From: Caulobacteraceae bacterium
GTDB taxonomy: Bacteria > Pseudomonadota > Alphaproteobacteria > Caulobacterales > Caulobacteraceae
Length of the DNA: 42,456 nt
NCBI GenBank assembly: GCA_019747095.1
Contig: JAIERG010000043.1
Span: 1 to 42,456, forward strand
Direction of reading: 5' to 3'
The translations under genes were made by a program, and so were the position numbers. Of the stretch, positions 17,814 to 25,279 are shown piece after piece. The notes below the pieces were generated by a model. That model saw only the letters and a program-made list of their open reading frames with translations. It was not told where the DNA came from and ran no database searches. The first letter of the stretch is position 1. Each line of letters begins with the position of its first letter.

Positions 17814-19448
17814 TCAGCCGAGCGAGCGCGCAGTGTTGATGACGTTGATCCCGTCGAAACGGGTGGTCGAGGAGCCGTGGCTGACGGCCGAGACCTGCGA
17901 CGGCTGACCCTTGCCGTCGAAGAAGGAGCCGAACAGGCGATAGTCGCTCTCGTCGCAGATGGCCGAGCACGATGCCCCGAACTCCGGCGTGCGCATCTGG
18001 TAGGCGACGTCTTCAAGCGGTTGGGTGATCTGCCCGTTCTTGATCTCGAAGAACAGGGTGCCACCGAACTGGGCATTGTAGCGCTGCTGATCGATGGAGA
18101 ACGATCCGCGGCCGAGGATATAGATGCCGTTCTCCACGTTGGAGATCATGTCGGAGGCACTCATCGGCGTCCGGCCAGGCTCCAGAGAGACGTTCGGCAT
18201 GCGCTGGAACTGGACCGTCGACCAGCTGTCGGCATAGGAGCAGCCGTCCGAGGCTGTCTTGCCCAGGATGTGAGCCTGATCGCGGGTGCACTGGTAATCG
18301 ACCAGGATGCCCTGATCGACCAGCGGCCAACGCTTGGTGGCCACGCCCTCGTCGTCATAGCCAACGGCACCCAGGCTGCCGACCTGGGTCTTGTCGGCAA
18401 ACAGGTTGACGATCTCGGAGCCGTAGCGGAACCGGTCGCGGCGCTTGTCCAGCGTGGCGAAGCTGGTGCCCGCATAGTTGGCCTCGTAGCCCAGCACGCG
18501 GTCGAGCTCGAGCGGGTGACCAACCGACTCGTGAATGGTCAGACCCAGATGGTTGGGATCCAGCACCAGATCGTAACGGCCCGGCTCGACGGACTTTGCG
18601 GTCAGCTTCTCGCGCGCCTGCCGGGCGGCGGCCTCGGCGTCCTCGCGCATGTCGTAGGACATGCCGTAACTGATGATGCCGCCCGGTCCGTTCAGTTTGT
18701 CGGCGGCATTGCCGTCCAGATACTCGTAGCCGAGGCCCATCGGTGCCGAGAGACCCTCCCGGCTGCGGAACTTGCCGGTCGTCATGTCCACCGCCGTGAC
18801 GGTGAAGGGTGCCCAGATGCGGTGGACGTCCTGGTCGATGTAGGAGCCGTCGGTCGAAGCGAAGTACTTCTGCTCGTTCACGAGGAACAACTGCGAGTTT
18901 ACGAAGTTTGCCCCCGCCGCTTGCGCCGCCGCGTTCACGCCAAGCAGCAACTCGACCTTTTCGGCGATCGGCACCTCCATGGCATTCCGCCGGATCGGGG
19001 TGCGATAGCTGACCTCGCCCAGTCCCGGCGTGGGTGCCAGCTGGACGGGTTGCGTCTGGTTCACGGCGTTGGCACGAGCGATCGCCACAGCCAGACGCGC
19101 AGCCTCGGCCACGGCCTCTGGCGTCATGGTGTTGGTCGCCGAAAAGCCCCACGCGCCATCGGCGATGACCCGTACGCCAACCCCGGTCGATTCGGTGTTG
19201 ACCACGTTCTGCACATTGGCTTCGCGAGTGATGACGAACTGGCGCAGATACCTGCCGACACGCACGTCCGCGTAGGAGGCGCCGGCCCCGGTGGCGGCGC
19301 TGAGCCCTGCGTCCGCCAGGCGGCGCTTGACGGCCACATCAATGGTCTCGGTCAGCTGGCTCGCCGCGATGGCCCGGCCAGCGAAGCCCGGCAGCAGCAC
19401 GCCGCCCGCTCCAATTCCGCAGGCCGCAAGGAATTGACGTCTATCCAA
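17814..19448 (-). CDS. Tat-exported TldD family metalloprotease
   Basis: The 544-residue protein starts at TTG 19448, with a strong GGAGGAGG site just upstream. The N terminus DRRQFLAACGIGAGGVLLPGF and a cleavage-like AIAAS form a twin-arginine signal, so it should be exported folded. The zinc motif HESVGH (His306, Glu307, His311) matches TldD HExxxH. The C-terminal end reads FFDGKGQPSQ where E. coli TldD has a cysteine-containing CGKxGQ segment, so the last metal ligand may differ. TldD/TldE pairs process small peptides such as microcin B17 in Enterobacteria; the substrate here is unknown. It is the first gene of the minus-strand block. Confidence 0.9.
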   Translation of the reverse strand: MDRRQFLAACGIGAGGVLLPGFAGRAIAASQLTETIDVAVKRRLADAGLSAATGAGASYADVRVGRYLRQFVITREANVQNVVNTESTGVGVRVIADGAWGFSATNTMTPEAVAEAARLAVAIARANAVNQTQPVQLAPTPGLGEVSYRTPIRRNAMEVPIAEKVELLLGVNAAAQAAGANFVNSQLFLVNEQKYFASTDGSYIDQDVHRIWAPFTVTAVDMTTGKFRSREGLSAPMGLGYEYLDGNAADKLNGPGGIISYGMSYDMREDAEAAARQAREKLTAKSVEPGRYDLVLDPNHLGLTIHESVGHPLELDRVLGYEANYAGTSFATLDKRRDRFRYGSEIVNLFADKTQVGSLGAVGYDDEGVATKRWPLVDQGILVDYQCTRDQAHILGKTASDGCSYADSWSTVQFQRMPNVSLEPGRTPMSASDMISNVENGIYILGRGSFSIDQQRYNAQFGGTLFFEIKNGQITQPLEDVAYQMRTPEFGASCSAICDESDYRLFGSFFDGKGQPSQVSAVSHGSSTTRFDGINVINTARSLG

Positions 19449-19618
19449 GGGATCCTCCTCCGCCAGCGTCCGGGTCGAGCGGACGCAACTGCACGCGACG
19501 GAATGCCCCCCGCGCGAACTAGGTCGCCATCATTCACCGCTGCGGAGCCCAAGGTAAACCGTCCGCATCATTACAATCTCGACAGCTTGCAGCCCGCTCG
19601 GCTGAGTGACGGCTGTGG
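19449..19618. other. Intergenic region upstream of the tldD-like gene
   Basis: This 170-base region lies between the tldD-like gene and the 3' end of the next minus-strand gene. It must hold the promoter of the long minus-strand block if that block is transcribed as a unit. I see the GGAGGAGG ribosome site at 19452-19460 and no convincing -35/-10 pair, terminator hairpin or small gene. Confidence 0.4.
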
Positions 19619-20443
19619 TCAGACGGTAGGGTCGGTCTGGGTGGACGCCGGTCCACTCCTCGATGGGCGCAGACGGAAGCACAGCGCCAGCGCACCTCCG
19701 AGCACGATCAGAGAAGCCGCCAGCGCCCCGAAGGCGAGGGTCGCGTTGCCCTTGTCCTGCTCGGCGACGAAGACGCCCAGAAGCCCCCATGCGACGGGGA
19801 GAGGATAGGCCAAGAGCCGCGTCCGCCACGTCACGAACAGGGCAAACGCGGCCACGCCCGCCACGGCCAGGAGCGCCCAGGCTGTGGGTTCCAGCGACGG
19901 GGGCAGGTCTCCGTTTCCCGTCGCCACGGTCAGCAGGTTCACGGGCGAGGCGATGGTCAACCAGCCTGCCAGAGCGCCGAGTGGCCAAGCCACGAGCCAC
20001 CGGTCGCGGTCCCCGCGCGCCAGGTTCCGGATGGCGTGAGCGTGGATCAGCAGTGGGATGACCAGCACGCTCAGAGAGCCGAAGATCAGCACGATCGTGG
20101 CGACTTCCGCGTCCCAGGCGGCGGCCAGGATCCACCAGCCGATCCCGAGGAAGGCCAGCACCGAGGGCCAGCCGAACCAGCGGATCATATTGCTCTCGTC
20201 CGTCTGCGGCAGAACCTGGCGCACCGCATAGGCGATCAGGCCGAGATAGATTGGCCCCCAGATGGCGAAGGCCCAGCCGACGACACGCAAAGTCGCATCG
20301 CTGTCCGCCGAGAACTCGGCCGGCGTCTGGCCGATGCCGGCGAACTGCTGGAGCTGACCCGCGATGACAGCGAAGGCGACGCTGGCAAGGACGATCAGCC
20401 GACGCGTCTGCTGGGCGGAGGTCGGCTGGACGTTGGAGGACAT
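19619..20443 (-). CDS. Multi-pass membrane protein, TspO/MBR-like region
   Basis: About 274 residues from the ATG at 20443; the frame is open to 20491, but the extra 16 residues lack support. It has roughly seven to eight hydrophobic helices. The segment WAFAIWGPIYLGLIAYA (about residues 57-73) is the type of pattern found in TspO/MBR tryptophan-rich sensory proteins and related uncharacterised membrane proteins. However, the protein is longer than TspO (about 160 residues), so it is not a standard TspO. It is a single gene between the tldD-like gene and purQ, same strand, with a long gap on each side. Function unknown. Confidence 0.7.
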   Translation of the reverse strand: MSSNVQPTSAQQTRRLIVLASVAFAVIAGQLQQFAGIGQTPAEFSADSDATLRVVGWAFAIWGPIYLGLIAYAVRQVLPQTDESNMIRWFGWPSVLAFLGIGWWILAAAWDAEVATIVLIFGSLSVLVIPLLIHAHAIRNLARGDRDRWLVAWPLGALAGWLTIASPVNLLTVATGNGDLPPSLEPTAWALLAVAGVAAFALFVTWRTRLLAYPLPVAWGLLGVFVAEQDKGNATLAFGALAASLIVLGGALALCFRLRPSRSGPASTQTDPTV

Positions 20444-20539
20444 TTGCAGGGGTTCCCTGACAGAGATTTGGGGGCCGACACTACGCGCCAACGCGGTAAA
20501 GGTTCAGCGCCAAATGCCCGCGTCACGCGCCTGCGACGA

Positions 20540-21202
20540 TCAGGCCGCCGCGTAGATCGACCGGAAGAGGGTCGCGCCGTCCGCCGAGCCCAACTCAGCC
20601 TCGAAGGCGCGGTCGGGGTGGGGCATCATGCCCAGCACGTTGCCGCGAGCGTTCTGGATGCCGGCGATGTCGCCGACCGAGCCGTTGGGATTGTCGACGT
20701 AGCGGAACACCACCTGGCCCTCTCCCTCGATGCGGGCCAGTGTCTCGGCGTCGGCGAAGTAGTTTCCGTCGCCATTGCCCTGGGTCATGACCACCTCGCG
20801 CTGGCCCTGATAGCCGGCGGTGAAACGGGTCTGGCCGTTCGTCACTTCCAGGGTGATGGGCTTGCAGACGTATTTCAGCCCGGCGTTTCTGAGCAGGGCA
20901 CCCGGCAGCATCCCAGCCTCGCACAGGATCTGGAAGCCGTTGCAGATGCCGACCACCGCGACGCCGTCGTCAGCGGCCTTCTTCACGGCCTGCATCACGG
21001 GCGACTGGGCCGCCATGGCTCCGCAACGCAGATAGTCGCCGTAGGAGAAGCCGCCCGGCAGGACGATCAGATCGAGGCCCTTGGGGAGCTCGGTCTCTTG
21101 GTGCCAAACCATCTCGACCCGCTCGTTCGTGGACCGTTCGATGGCGACCTTGCAGTCGCGGTCGCAGTTGGAACCGGGGAAGACGATAACGGCGGCGCTC
21201 AT
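20540..21202 (-). CDS. purQ: Phosphoribosylformylglycinamidine synthase subunit PurQ
   Basis: The 220-residue protein is the glutamine amidotransferase subunit of the three-part FGAM synthase (PurL/PurQ/PurS). It supplies ammonia for converting FGAR to FGAM in purine synthesis. The nucleophile Cys87 lies in GICNGFQ; the partner His195 and Glu201 lie in PHPDRAFE; the start [13 protein letters not shown] is typical. Unlike many relatives, the gene is separated from purS by a YbhB gene and an opposite-strand small gene. A candidate promoter sits immediately upstream (21211-21239). Confidence 0.97.
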   Translation of the reverse strand: MSAAVIVFPGSNCDRDCKVAIERSTNERVEMVWHQETELPKGLDLIVLPGGFSYGDYLRCGAMAAQSPVMQAVKKAADDGVAVVGICNGFQILCEAGMLPGALLRNAGLKYVCKPITLEVTNGQTRFTAGYQGQREVVMTQGNGDGNYFADAETLARIEGEGQVVFRYVDNPNGSVGDIAGIQNARGNVLGMMPHPDRAFEAELGSADGATLFRSIYAAA

Positions 21203-21210
21203 GGCGCGGG

Positions 21211-21239
21211 CGTGTAGCAGGGATTTGTCTCCCTGTCAG
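21211..21239 (-). promoter_or_regulatory. Candidate purQ promoter with a dyad in the spacer
   Basis: Read on the minus strand, CTGACAG (21239-21233), 14 bases and GCTACACG (21218-21211) resemble the Caulobacter housekeeping pattern TTGACGS-N10-14-GCTANAWC (5/7 and 6/8). A perfect inverted repeat CAGGGA-N6-TCCCTG (21218-21235) lies across the spacer and could be an operator. The expected start point is only a few bases before the purQ ATG. Pattern match only. Confidence 0.3.
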
Positions 21240-21304
21240 GGCGAACCAAGCCTTGCCCGACGTAACGGAACAAGGCTCACTGTCGATGTTGAAGAGGTAA
21301 GCCT

Positions 21305-21496
21305 ATGTCCGACACACCGACCAAGTCGCCCACGCGCCTGTTGATCGGCGTCCTGCTTGGCGCGTCGGCGGCGCTGATCGCCATTGCGGTATGGCAGATC
21401 CTCAACGACCAGGGTGCTCCTGTCTGGGTGGCGTTGGCGGGTTCCACGATGGCCTGCGCCGCCGCCGTCATCGCCTCACAGTCCAAAAAGAAATAA
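21305..21496 (+). CDS. Small two-helix membrane protein (63 aa)
   Basis: The 63-residue ORF has a GAAGAGGTAAG ribosome site before its ATG. It encodes two hydrophobic helices (about residues 12-30 and 38-56) separated by NDQGAP and ended by a lysine tail, QSKKK. This is positive-inside consistent, with both ends cytoplasmic. It is divergent from purQ and convergent with the YbhB gene, six bases between stops. An inverted repeat AGCCTTG/CAAGGCT (21249-21255 and 21271-21277) lies upstream. I do not recognise a family. Good initiation site and topology make it a probable real gene. Confidence 0.65.
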   Translation: MSDTPTKSPTRLLIGVLLGASAALIAIAVWQILNDQGAPVWVALAGSTMACAAAVIASQSKKK

Positions 21497-21502
21497 GCGC
21501 AC

Positions 21503-21967
21503 TCAGCCCCTGTTCTCGTAGACGCCGGTGATCGACGCCTTGGCCAGGGTATGGAAATGCAGGTTGAAGCCGAAGATGGCCCCGGAGTTCTCGGGCACCA
21601 CGTCCAGCGTTTCGATATCCACGGCGAAGACCGTGAAGATGTAGCGATGCGGGCCGTGGCCGGCGGGCGGGGCGGCCCCACCGAAGCCTGGCTGGCCAAA
21701 GTCGGTGCGGCCCTCGACCGCGCCTGCCGGGACAGGTCCGCCCGCCGCAATTTCTGTGACATCAGCGGGGATGTTGGCGACCGTCCAGTGCCAGAAGCCC
21801 GAACCTGTCGGGGCGTCGGGATCGTAGCAGGTGATAGCGAAGGACTTGGTTCCTTCGGGCGCGCCGGACCATTTCAGGTGCGGCGACCGGTTGCCCAGGG
21901 CGTAGACCTGCGCGTCCGGCAGGGTCTCGCCGTCCCTGAAGTCGTTGGATGCGACAGTGAAGGTCAT
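21503..21967 (-). CDS. YbhB/YbcL family Raf kinase inhibitor-like (PEBP) protein
   Basis: The 154-residue protein matches the bacterial phosphatidylethanolamine-binding protein family. It has PHLKWSGAPEGTKSFAITCYDPDAPTGSGFWHW in the first half (pieces PDAP and WHW are diagnostic) and PPAGHGPHRYIFTVFA in the second. There is no signal peptide, so it is cytosolic, and its biological role is unclear in bacteria. It lies between purS and purQ on the same strand, 61 bases after purS, so it may be read from the purine transcript. Confidence 0.93.
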   Translation of the reverse strand: MTFTVASNDFRDGETLPDAQVYALGNRSPHLKWSGAPEGTKSFAITCYDPDAPTGSGFWHWTVANIPADVTEIAAGGPVPAGAVEGRTDFGQPGFGGAAPPAGHGPHRYIFTVFAVDIETLDVVPENSGAIFGFNLHFHTLAKASITGVYENRG

Positions 21968-22028
21968 GGCGGGCTCCTCTCGTTCGTCAAGGAACGCGAT
22001 TAGCGCCGCGGCGGCTCCGACGAAAGCC

Positions 22029-22265
22029 TCAGCCGACCTCGATGCGGTAGCTCTCGATCACGGTGTTGGCGAGCAGGGTCTCGCACATCTTCTTGGCTTC
22101 GGTGGCGGGGTCCTCGGCGCCGTCGAGGTCGAACTCGATCAGCTTGCCGACACGGGCGTTCGACACGCCGCCCCAGCCGAGACCCTGCAGGGCACCTTCG
22201 ACGGCCTTGCCCTGGACGTCCAGAACGCCGGGCTTGAGGAAGACGTGAACCTTGACCTTGGCCAT
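22029..22265 (-). CDS. purS: Phosphoribosylformylglycinamidine synthase subunit PurS
   Basis: The 78-residue protein is the usual size of PurS, the small structural subunit that joins PurQ to PurL. Signatures are KVHVFLKPGVLDVQGKAVEGAL at the start and the GKLIEFDLDG segment in the middle. The ATG at 22265 shares its A with the last base of the purC stop (TGATG), so translation is coupled. The frame is open upstream into purC, but that extension is not coding. Confidence 0.95.
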   Translation of the reverse strand: MAKVKVHVFLKPGVLDVQGKAVEGALQGLGWGGVSNARVGKLIEFDLDGAEDPATEAKKMCETLLANTVIESYRIEVG

Positions 22266-23026
22266 CAGTGCAGTCCCCCCTGAATCACGGTCGGCATGTC
22301 CTTCATGATCCCCAGTCGACGCGCCACCTCGGCGTAGCTCTCGATGACGTTGCCCAGGTCGCGGCGGAAGCGGTCCTTGTCCAGTTTCTCGCCAGTGGAG
22401 ATGTCCCAAAGACGGCAGCTGTCCGGGCTGATCTCGTCGGCCAGAATGATGCGAGCGAAGTCGTTCTCCCAGACGCGGCCGAACTCGATCTTGAAGTCCA
22501 CAAGCGTAATGCCGACCGCGCCGAACATGCCCGAAAGGTAGTCGTTCACCCGCAGCGTCATGGCCAGGATATCGTCGATTTCCTGGGTGCTCGCCCAGTT
22601 GAAGGCCGTGATGTGCTCCTCGGTGACCATCGGGTCGTTGAGCTCGTCCTTCTTGTAGTAGAACTCGATGATGGAGCGGGGCAGAGGCGTGCCCTCCTCG
22701 ATGCCGAGGCGCTGGCTGAGCGAGCCGGCGACGATGTTCCTGCAGACCACCTCCAGCGGGATGATCTCGACCTCGCGAATCAGCTGTTCACGCAGGTTCA
22801 GCCGCTTGATGAAGTGGTTCGTCACCCCGATGCCGTTCAGCCGCATCATGATGAACTCGCTGATCTTGTTGTTCAGCACGCCCTTGCCTTCCAGCGTCGC
22901 CTTCTTCTGGGCGTTGAAGGCTGTGGCGTCGTCCTTGAAGTACTGGATCAGTGTGCCGGGCTCGGGGCCCTCGTAGAGGATCTTGGCCTTGCCTTCGTAG
23001 ATCTTCTTGCGCTTGGGGGTCATCAT
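22265..23026 (-). CDS. purC: Phosphoribosylaminoimidazole-succinocarboxamide synthase
   Basis: The 253-residue SAICAR synthase ligates aspartate to CAIR using ATP. The start [15 protein letters not shown] and later [27 protein letters not shown] and the [10 protein letters not shown] segment are diagnostic. The frame is open to 23323, but the 99-residue extension is Arg/Pro-rich. Tandem ATG codons at 23026 and 23023 give the family N terminus; I list the first. It is followed directly by purS. A Caulobacter-type promoter match is at 23142-23170, leaving a leader of about 110 bases. Confidence 0.97.
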   Translation of the reverse strand: MMTPKRKKIYEGKAKILYEGPEPGTLIQYFKDDATAFNAQKKATLEGKGVLNNKISEFIMMRLNGIGVTNHFIKRLNLREQLIREVEIIPLEVVCRNIVAGSLSQRLGIEEGTPLPRSIIEFYYKKDELNDPMVTEEHITAFNWASTQEIDDILAMTLRVNDYLSGMFGAVGITLVDFKIEFGRVWENDFARIILADEISPDSCRLWDISTGEKLDKDRFRRDLGNVIESYAEVARRLGIMKDMPTVIQGGLH

Positions 23027-23141
23027 GTCGGTCCTTGACCGGGCCTCTCTGGGCGTCGCCGAAAACGAAAATCGCGCGGCCAGAGGGTTCGTCTGGGCGG
23101 CGCGATCCGGTCTCGAGCTGAGCGGGGAATGTTTCGCGACC

Positions 23142-23170
23142 GACTTAGCCGAAATCGCCCTGCGACACAA
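23142..23170 (-). promoter_or_regulatory. Candidate purC promoter
   Basis: On the minus strand, TTGTGTC (23170-23164), 14 bases, then GCTAAGTC (23149-23142). The second element matches seven of eight positions of the Caulobacter -10 consensus GCTANAWC; the -35 match is weaker. The leader to the purC ATG would be about 110 bases, and I see no recognisable riboswitch in it. Confidence 0.4.
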
Positions 23171-23248
23171 ACGCCGACCCGGACCGACACCGCCGCGCCA
23201 CACCGGGCTTGATCCGTGCACGACCGTCCGCCTGCGAGCCGTTATCCA

Positions 23249-23276
23249 TTGCCTTGGAGCCGACGGGGGATATAGA
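23249..23276 (+). promoter_or_regulatory. Candidate promoter of the DUF1476 gene
   Basis: TTGCCT (23249-23254), a 16-base spacer and TATAGA (23271-23276) form a sigma70-like pair about 50 bases before the ATG at 23326. It diverges from the purC promoter candidate, with about 80 bases between them. Confidence 0.42.
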
Positions 23277-23325
23277 CCACGGCCGCTGGCCCCTTCGCGG
23301 TCGGCCCGAGGAGCCACGACCACGC

Positions 23326-23649
23326 ATGACGACCTTCAACGATCGGGAAAAGGGCTTTGAGTCCAAGTACGCCCTCGATCAGGAGCAAGAGTTCAAGGCG
23401 ATTGCTCGCCGCAACAAGCTGCTGGGCCTGTGGGCGGCCGAGAAGATGGGGCTGAGCCCGGAATCGGCCGAGGACTACGCCAAGGCGGTGGTGCGCGCCG
23501 ACTTCGAACAGCCGGGCGAAGAGGACGTGTTCCGCAAGCTCGATCAGGACTTCAAGGGTTCGGGTATCAGTGTGTCGGAAGGCGAGATCCGCTCCAAGAT
23601 GGATGAGCTGGCTTCGGTGGCGCGGGAGCAGGTTCGAGCCGGCGAATAG
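23326..23649 (+). CDS. DUF1476 family protein (zeta-type F1-ATPase inhibitor)
   Basis: The 107-residue, mostly helical protein matches DUF1476, the alphaproteobacterial family that includes the zeta subunit of Paracoccus F1-ATPase. Typical pieces are [17 protein letters not shown] at the N terminus, [16 protein letters not shown] and the [17 protein letters not shown] region. The ATG at 23326 gives the family start; the frame is open to 23209 but without support. By family it inhibits ATP hydrolysis by the F1 motor, though activity varies among species. A strong intrinsic terminator follows the stop. Confidence 0.95.
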   Translation: MTTFNDREKGFESKYALDQEQEFKAIARRNKLLGLWAAEKMGLSPESAEDYAKAVVRADFEQPGEEDVFRKLDQDFKGSGISVSEGEIRSKMDELASVAREQVRAGE

Positions 23650-23673
23650 AGGCGGCGCCTTCGCAGAATCATG

Positions 23674-23704
23674 ACGGCCGGCGGATCGCTCCGCCGGCCG
23701 TTTT
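23674..23704 (+). terminator. Intrinsic terminator after the DUF1476 gene
   Basis: A perfect 11-base GC-rich stem (23675-23685 with 23690-23700) has a TCGC loop and is followed directly by TTTT. It lies 25 bases after the stop of the plus-strand gene. The minus strand lacks a T run, so it should work mainly on the plus strand. Confidence 0.8.
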
Positions 23705-23719
23705 GCTGTGCGCCAGCCG

Positions 23720-24289
23720 TCAGTGACCGGGTGTCAGGACGCCGTCGATGATGTGGATGACGCCGTTGGAGGCGGTCACGTCGGCCGCCGTGATCCAGAA
23801 GGTCTCGCCGGTCGAATCGGTCAGACGCAGACGGCCGCGTCCGGCGTCCTGGGCGGTCAGTCGGCTGCCTTCCACGGTGGTCAAGGTGGCGCTGCCGCCG
23901 CCGACGCGCACGGCGGTGGCGAGGTCTGCCGCGGAGATGCGGCCGGGCACGACGTGATAGGTCAGGATGCGGGTCAGCTGGGCGCGCTGGCGCGGCTGGA
24001 CCAGACGCTCGACCGTGCCGTCGGGCAGGGTCTCGAAGGCGGCGTTGGTCGGGGCGAAGACGGTGAAGGGTCCGCCGCCGGACAGGGTGTCGGCAAGGCC
24101 CGCTGCCTGCACCGCCGCGACCAGGGTCGAGAAGTCGGGATTGGCGGCGGCGACGCCGACCAGGGTGGTAGAAGCCGCCGAGGCGTGAGCCGGGCGAGCG
24201 GCGCGGGGCCGGTCATGGGCCGTCGCCGCCGTGGCGGTCACGGCCAAGGCCGAGGCGGCGAGAAGGAGCGAACGCGAGATACGGGTCAT
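23720..24289 (-). CDS. Fasciclin domain protein with signal peptide
   Basis: The 189-residue secreted protein has a signal peptide (MTRISRSLLLAASALAVTA, cleavage near TAHA) and one fasciclin (FAS1) domain from about residue 48. FAS1 boxes are seen as PFTVFAPTNAAFETLP and LTYHVVPG, with the C-terminal GVIHIIDGVL. FAS1 domains mediate adhesion or interaction with polymers. The paralogue at 24555-25148 lies upstream on the same strand, but a terminator separates them, so each probably has its own promoter. It lacks the lipobox of its paralogue, so it is predicted to be periplasmic or secreted. Confidence 0.92.
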   Translation of the reverse strand: MTRISRSLLLAASALAVTATAATAHDRPRAARPAHASAASTTLVGVAAANPDFSTLVAAVQAAGLADTLSGGGPFTVFAPTNAAFETLPDGTVERLVQPRQRAQLTRILTYHVVPGRISAADLATAVRVGGGSATLTTVEGSRLTAQDAGRGRLRLTDSTGETFWITAADVTASNGVIHIIDGVLTPGH

Positions 24290-24427
24290 CGGGGAAGTCT
24301 CCGGTTCTAGGCCGCCCTCGGAGCGGGGCGGCTCAGGTGGAGCTACCGGGGGATGTCGCCGGTGGACGCGAACCGTGACGCTTAAATTTCCGTAATCGCT
24401 ACAGCGAGATGATGGCGCAGAGGCACG

Positions 24428-24460
24428 AAAAAAGGGCCGCAGCGGGGGGCTGCGGCCCTT
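24428..24460 (-). terminator. Intrinsic terminator after the fasciclin lipoprotein gene
   Basis: On the minus strand, GGGCCGCAG and CTGCGGCCC (24458-24450 and 24442-24434) form a nine-base stem around a seven-base C-rich loop, followed by six T residues (24433-24428). It lies about 95 bases after the stop at 24555 and separates the two fasciclin genes. Confidence 0.82.
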
Positions 24461-24554
24461 CGTCGATCAGGGGGCTGGGGAAAGCCTCACCCGATATCTT
24501 TGCGTCGTGCGCCCTACCTGAATGCGGTGCACGACGATTGGTTCACGCGAAAAG

Positions 24555-25148
24555 TCAGCCCGGCATCACGACGGTGTCGATGACGTGGATCACACCGTTC
24601 GTCGCAGCGACATCGGCCTGAACCACGCGCGAGGTGTTGCCCGCCGCGTCGGTCAGTGTGATGGAGCCATCGGCCTCGGCGCGCGCCGTCAGGGTGCCGC
24701 CCTGGACAGTCGTGAGGGTAGCGGACCCGCCGCCAGCGGTGATTTGCTCGGCCAGGGCCGCGGCGCTGACGTTACCCGGGACGACGTGGTAGGTCAGGAT
24801 GCCCGTCAGGTCCGCCTTGCCGGCCGGGGCCATCAGGCTTTCGCGCGTGGCGGCCGGGATCTTCTCGAAGGCGGCGTTGGTCGGGGCGAACACCGTGAAC
24901 GGGCCGGCGCCGTTCAGCGTCTCGACCAGTTCGGCGGCCTGGACCGCGCTGACGAGCGTGGTGAACTCCGGGTTGCCCTGGGCGACGGTGACGACCGTGC
25001 CGGTGGCGGCGGCCGGAGCCTCAACGGCAGCGGTGTCGGTCGCGGCGGCGTCGGCAGCCGGAGCTTCCGTTTCAGCGCCGGAGTTGCAGGCAGCCAGGCC
25101 CAGAATGGCGGCCGAGGCGACGGAGAGGGTCAGAATGCGGGTGTTCAT
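24555..25148 (-). CDS. Fasciclin domain lipoprotein
   Basis: The 197-residue protein starts with a lipoprotein signal; the lipobox LAAC puts the lipidated cysteine at residue 21. An Ala/Glu/Pro-rich linker follows (about 25-50), then one FAS1 domain (about 55-197). PFTVFAPTNAAFEKIP, LTYHVVPGNVSAAAL and GVIHVIDTVV are near-copies of the neighbouring paralogue. It is probably anchored in the outer membrane or inner-membrane leaflet. The next residue after Cys21 is Asn, not Asp, so there is no classical inner-membrane retention signal. Local gene duplication is likely. Confidence 0.92.
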   Translation of the reverse strand: MNTRILTLSVASAAILGLAACNSGAETEAPAADAAATDTAAVEAPAAATGTVVTVAQGNPEFTTLVSAVQAAELVETLNGAGPFTVFAPTNAAFEKIPAATRESLMAPAGKADLTGILTYHVVPGNVSAAALAEQITAGGGSATLTTVQGGTLTARAEADGSITLTDAAGNTSRVVQADVAATNGVIHVIDTVVMPG

Positions 25149-25279
25149 GGGGTCAGACTCCTGAATACGCGCGCGCTCGTCAGCGAAGGCTGCGGGCGGC
25201 GTCGGAGCAAAGACGGTCGAGCTTCACAAAGGATGCGTCGGCGATCACGTTTTCCGGCGCGACAGGGCGACGCAGGCCG

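Noticed and set aside
19419-19430. LAAC near the N terminus of the TldD-like protein as a lipobox
   Set aside because: The cysteine is at residue 10, before the hydrophobic core rather than after it, so it cannot be a normal lipidation site.
17796-19808. 670-codon open frame on the plus strand
   Set aside because: It lies antisense to the tldD-like gene, which has family motifs, a Tat signal and a strong ribosome site. The antisense product is low-complexity with no recognisable domain.
23027-23141. Purine riboswitch in the purC leader
   Set aside because: No conserved purine or PRPP/ppGpp aptamer core can be recognised; the region reads as an ordinary leader.
24290-24420. Extracytoplasmic sigma factor promoter upstream of the first fasciclin gene
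   Set aside because: GGAAAT and CGTC-like elements occur, but spacing and sequence do not match a known alphaproteobacterial ECF consensus well.
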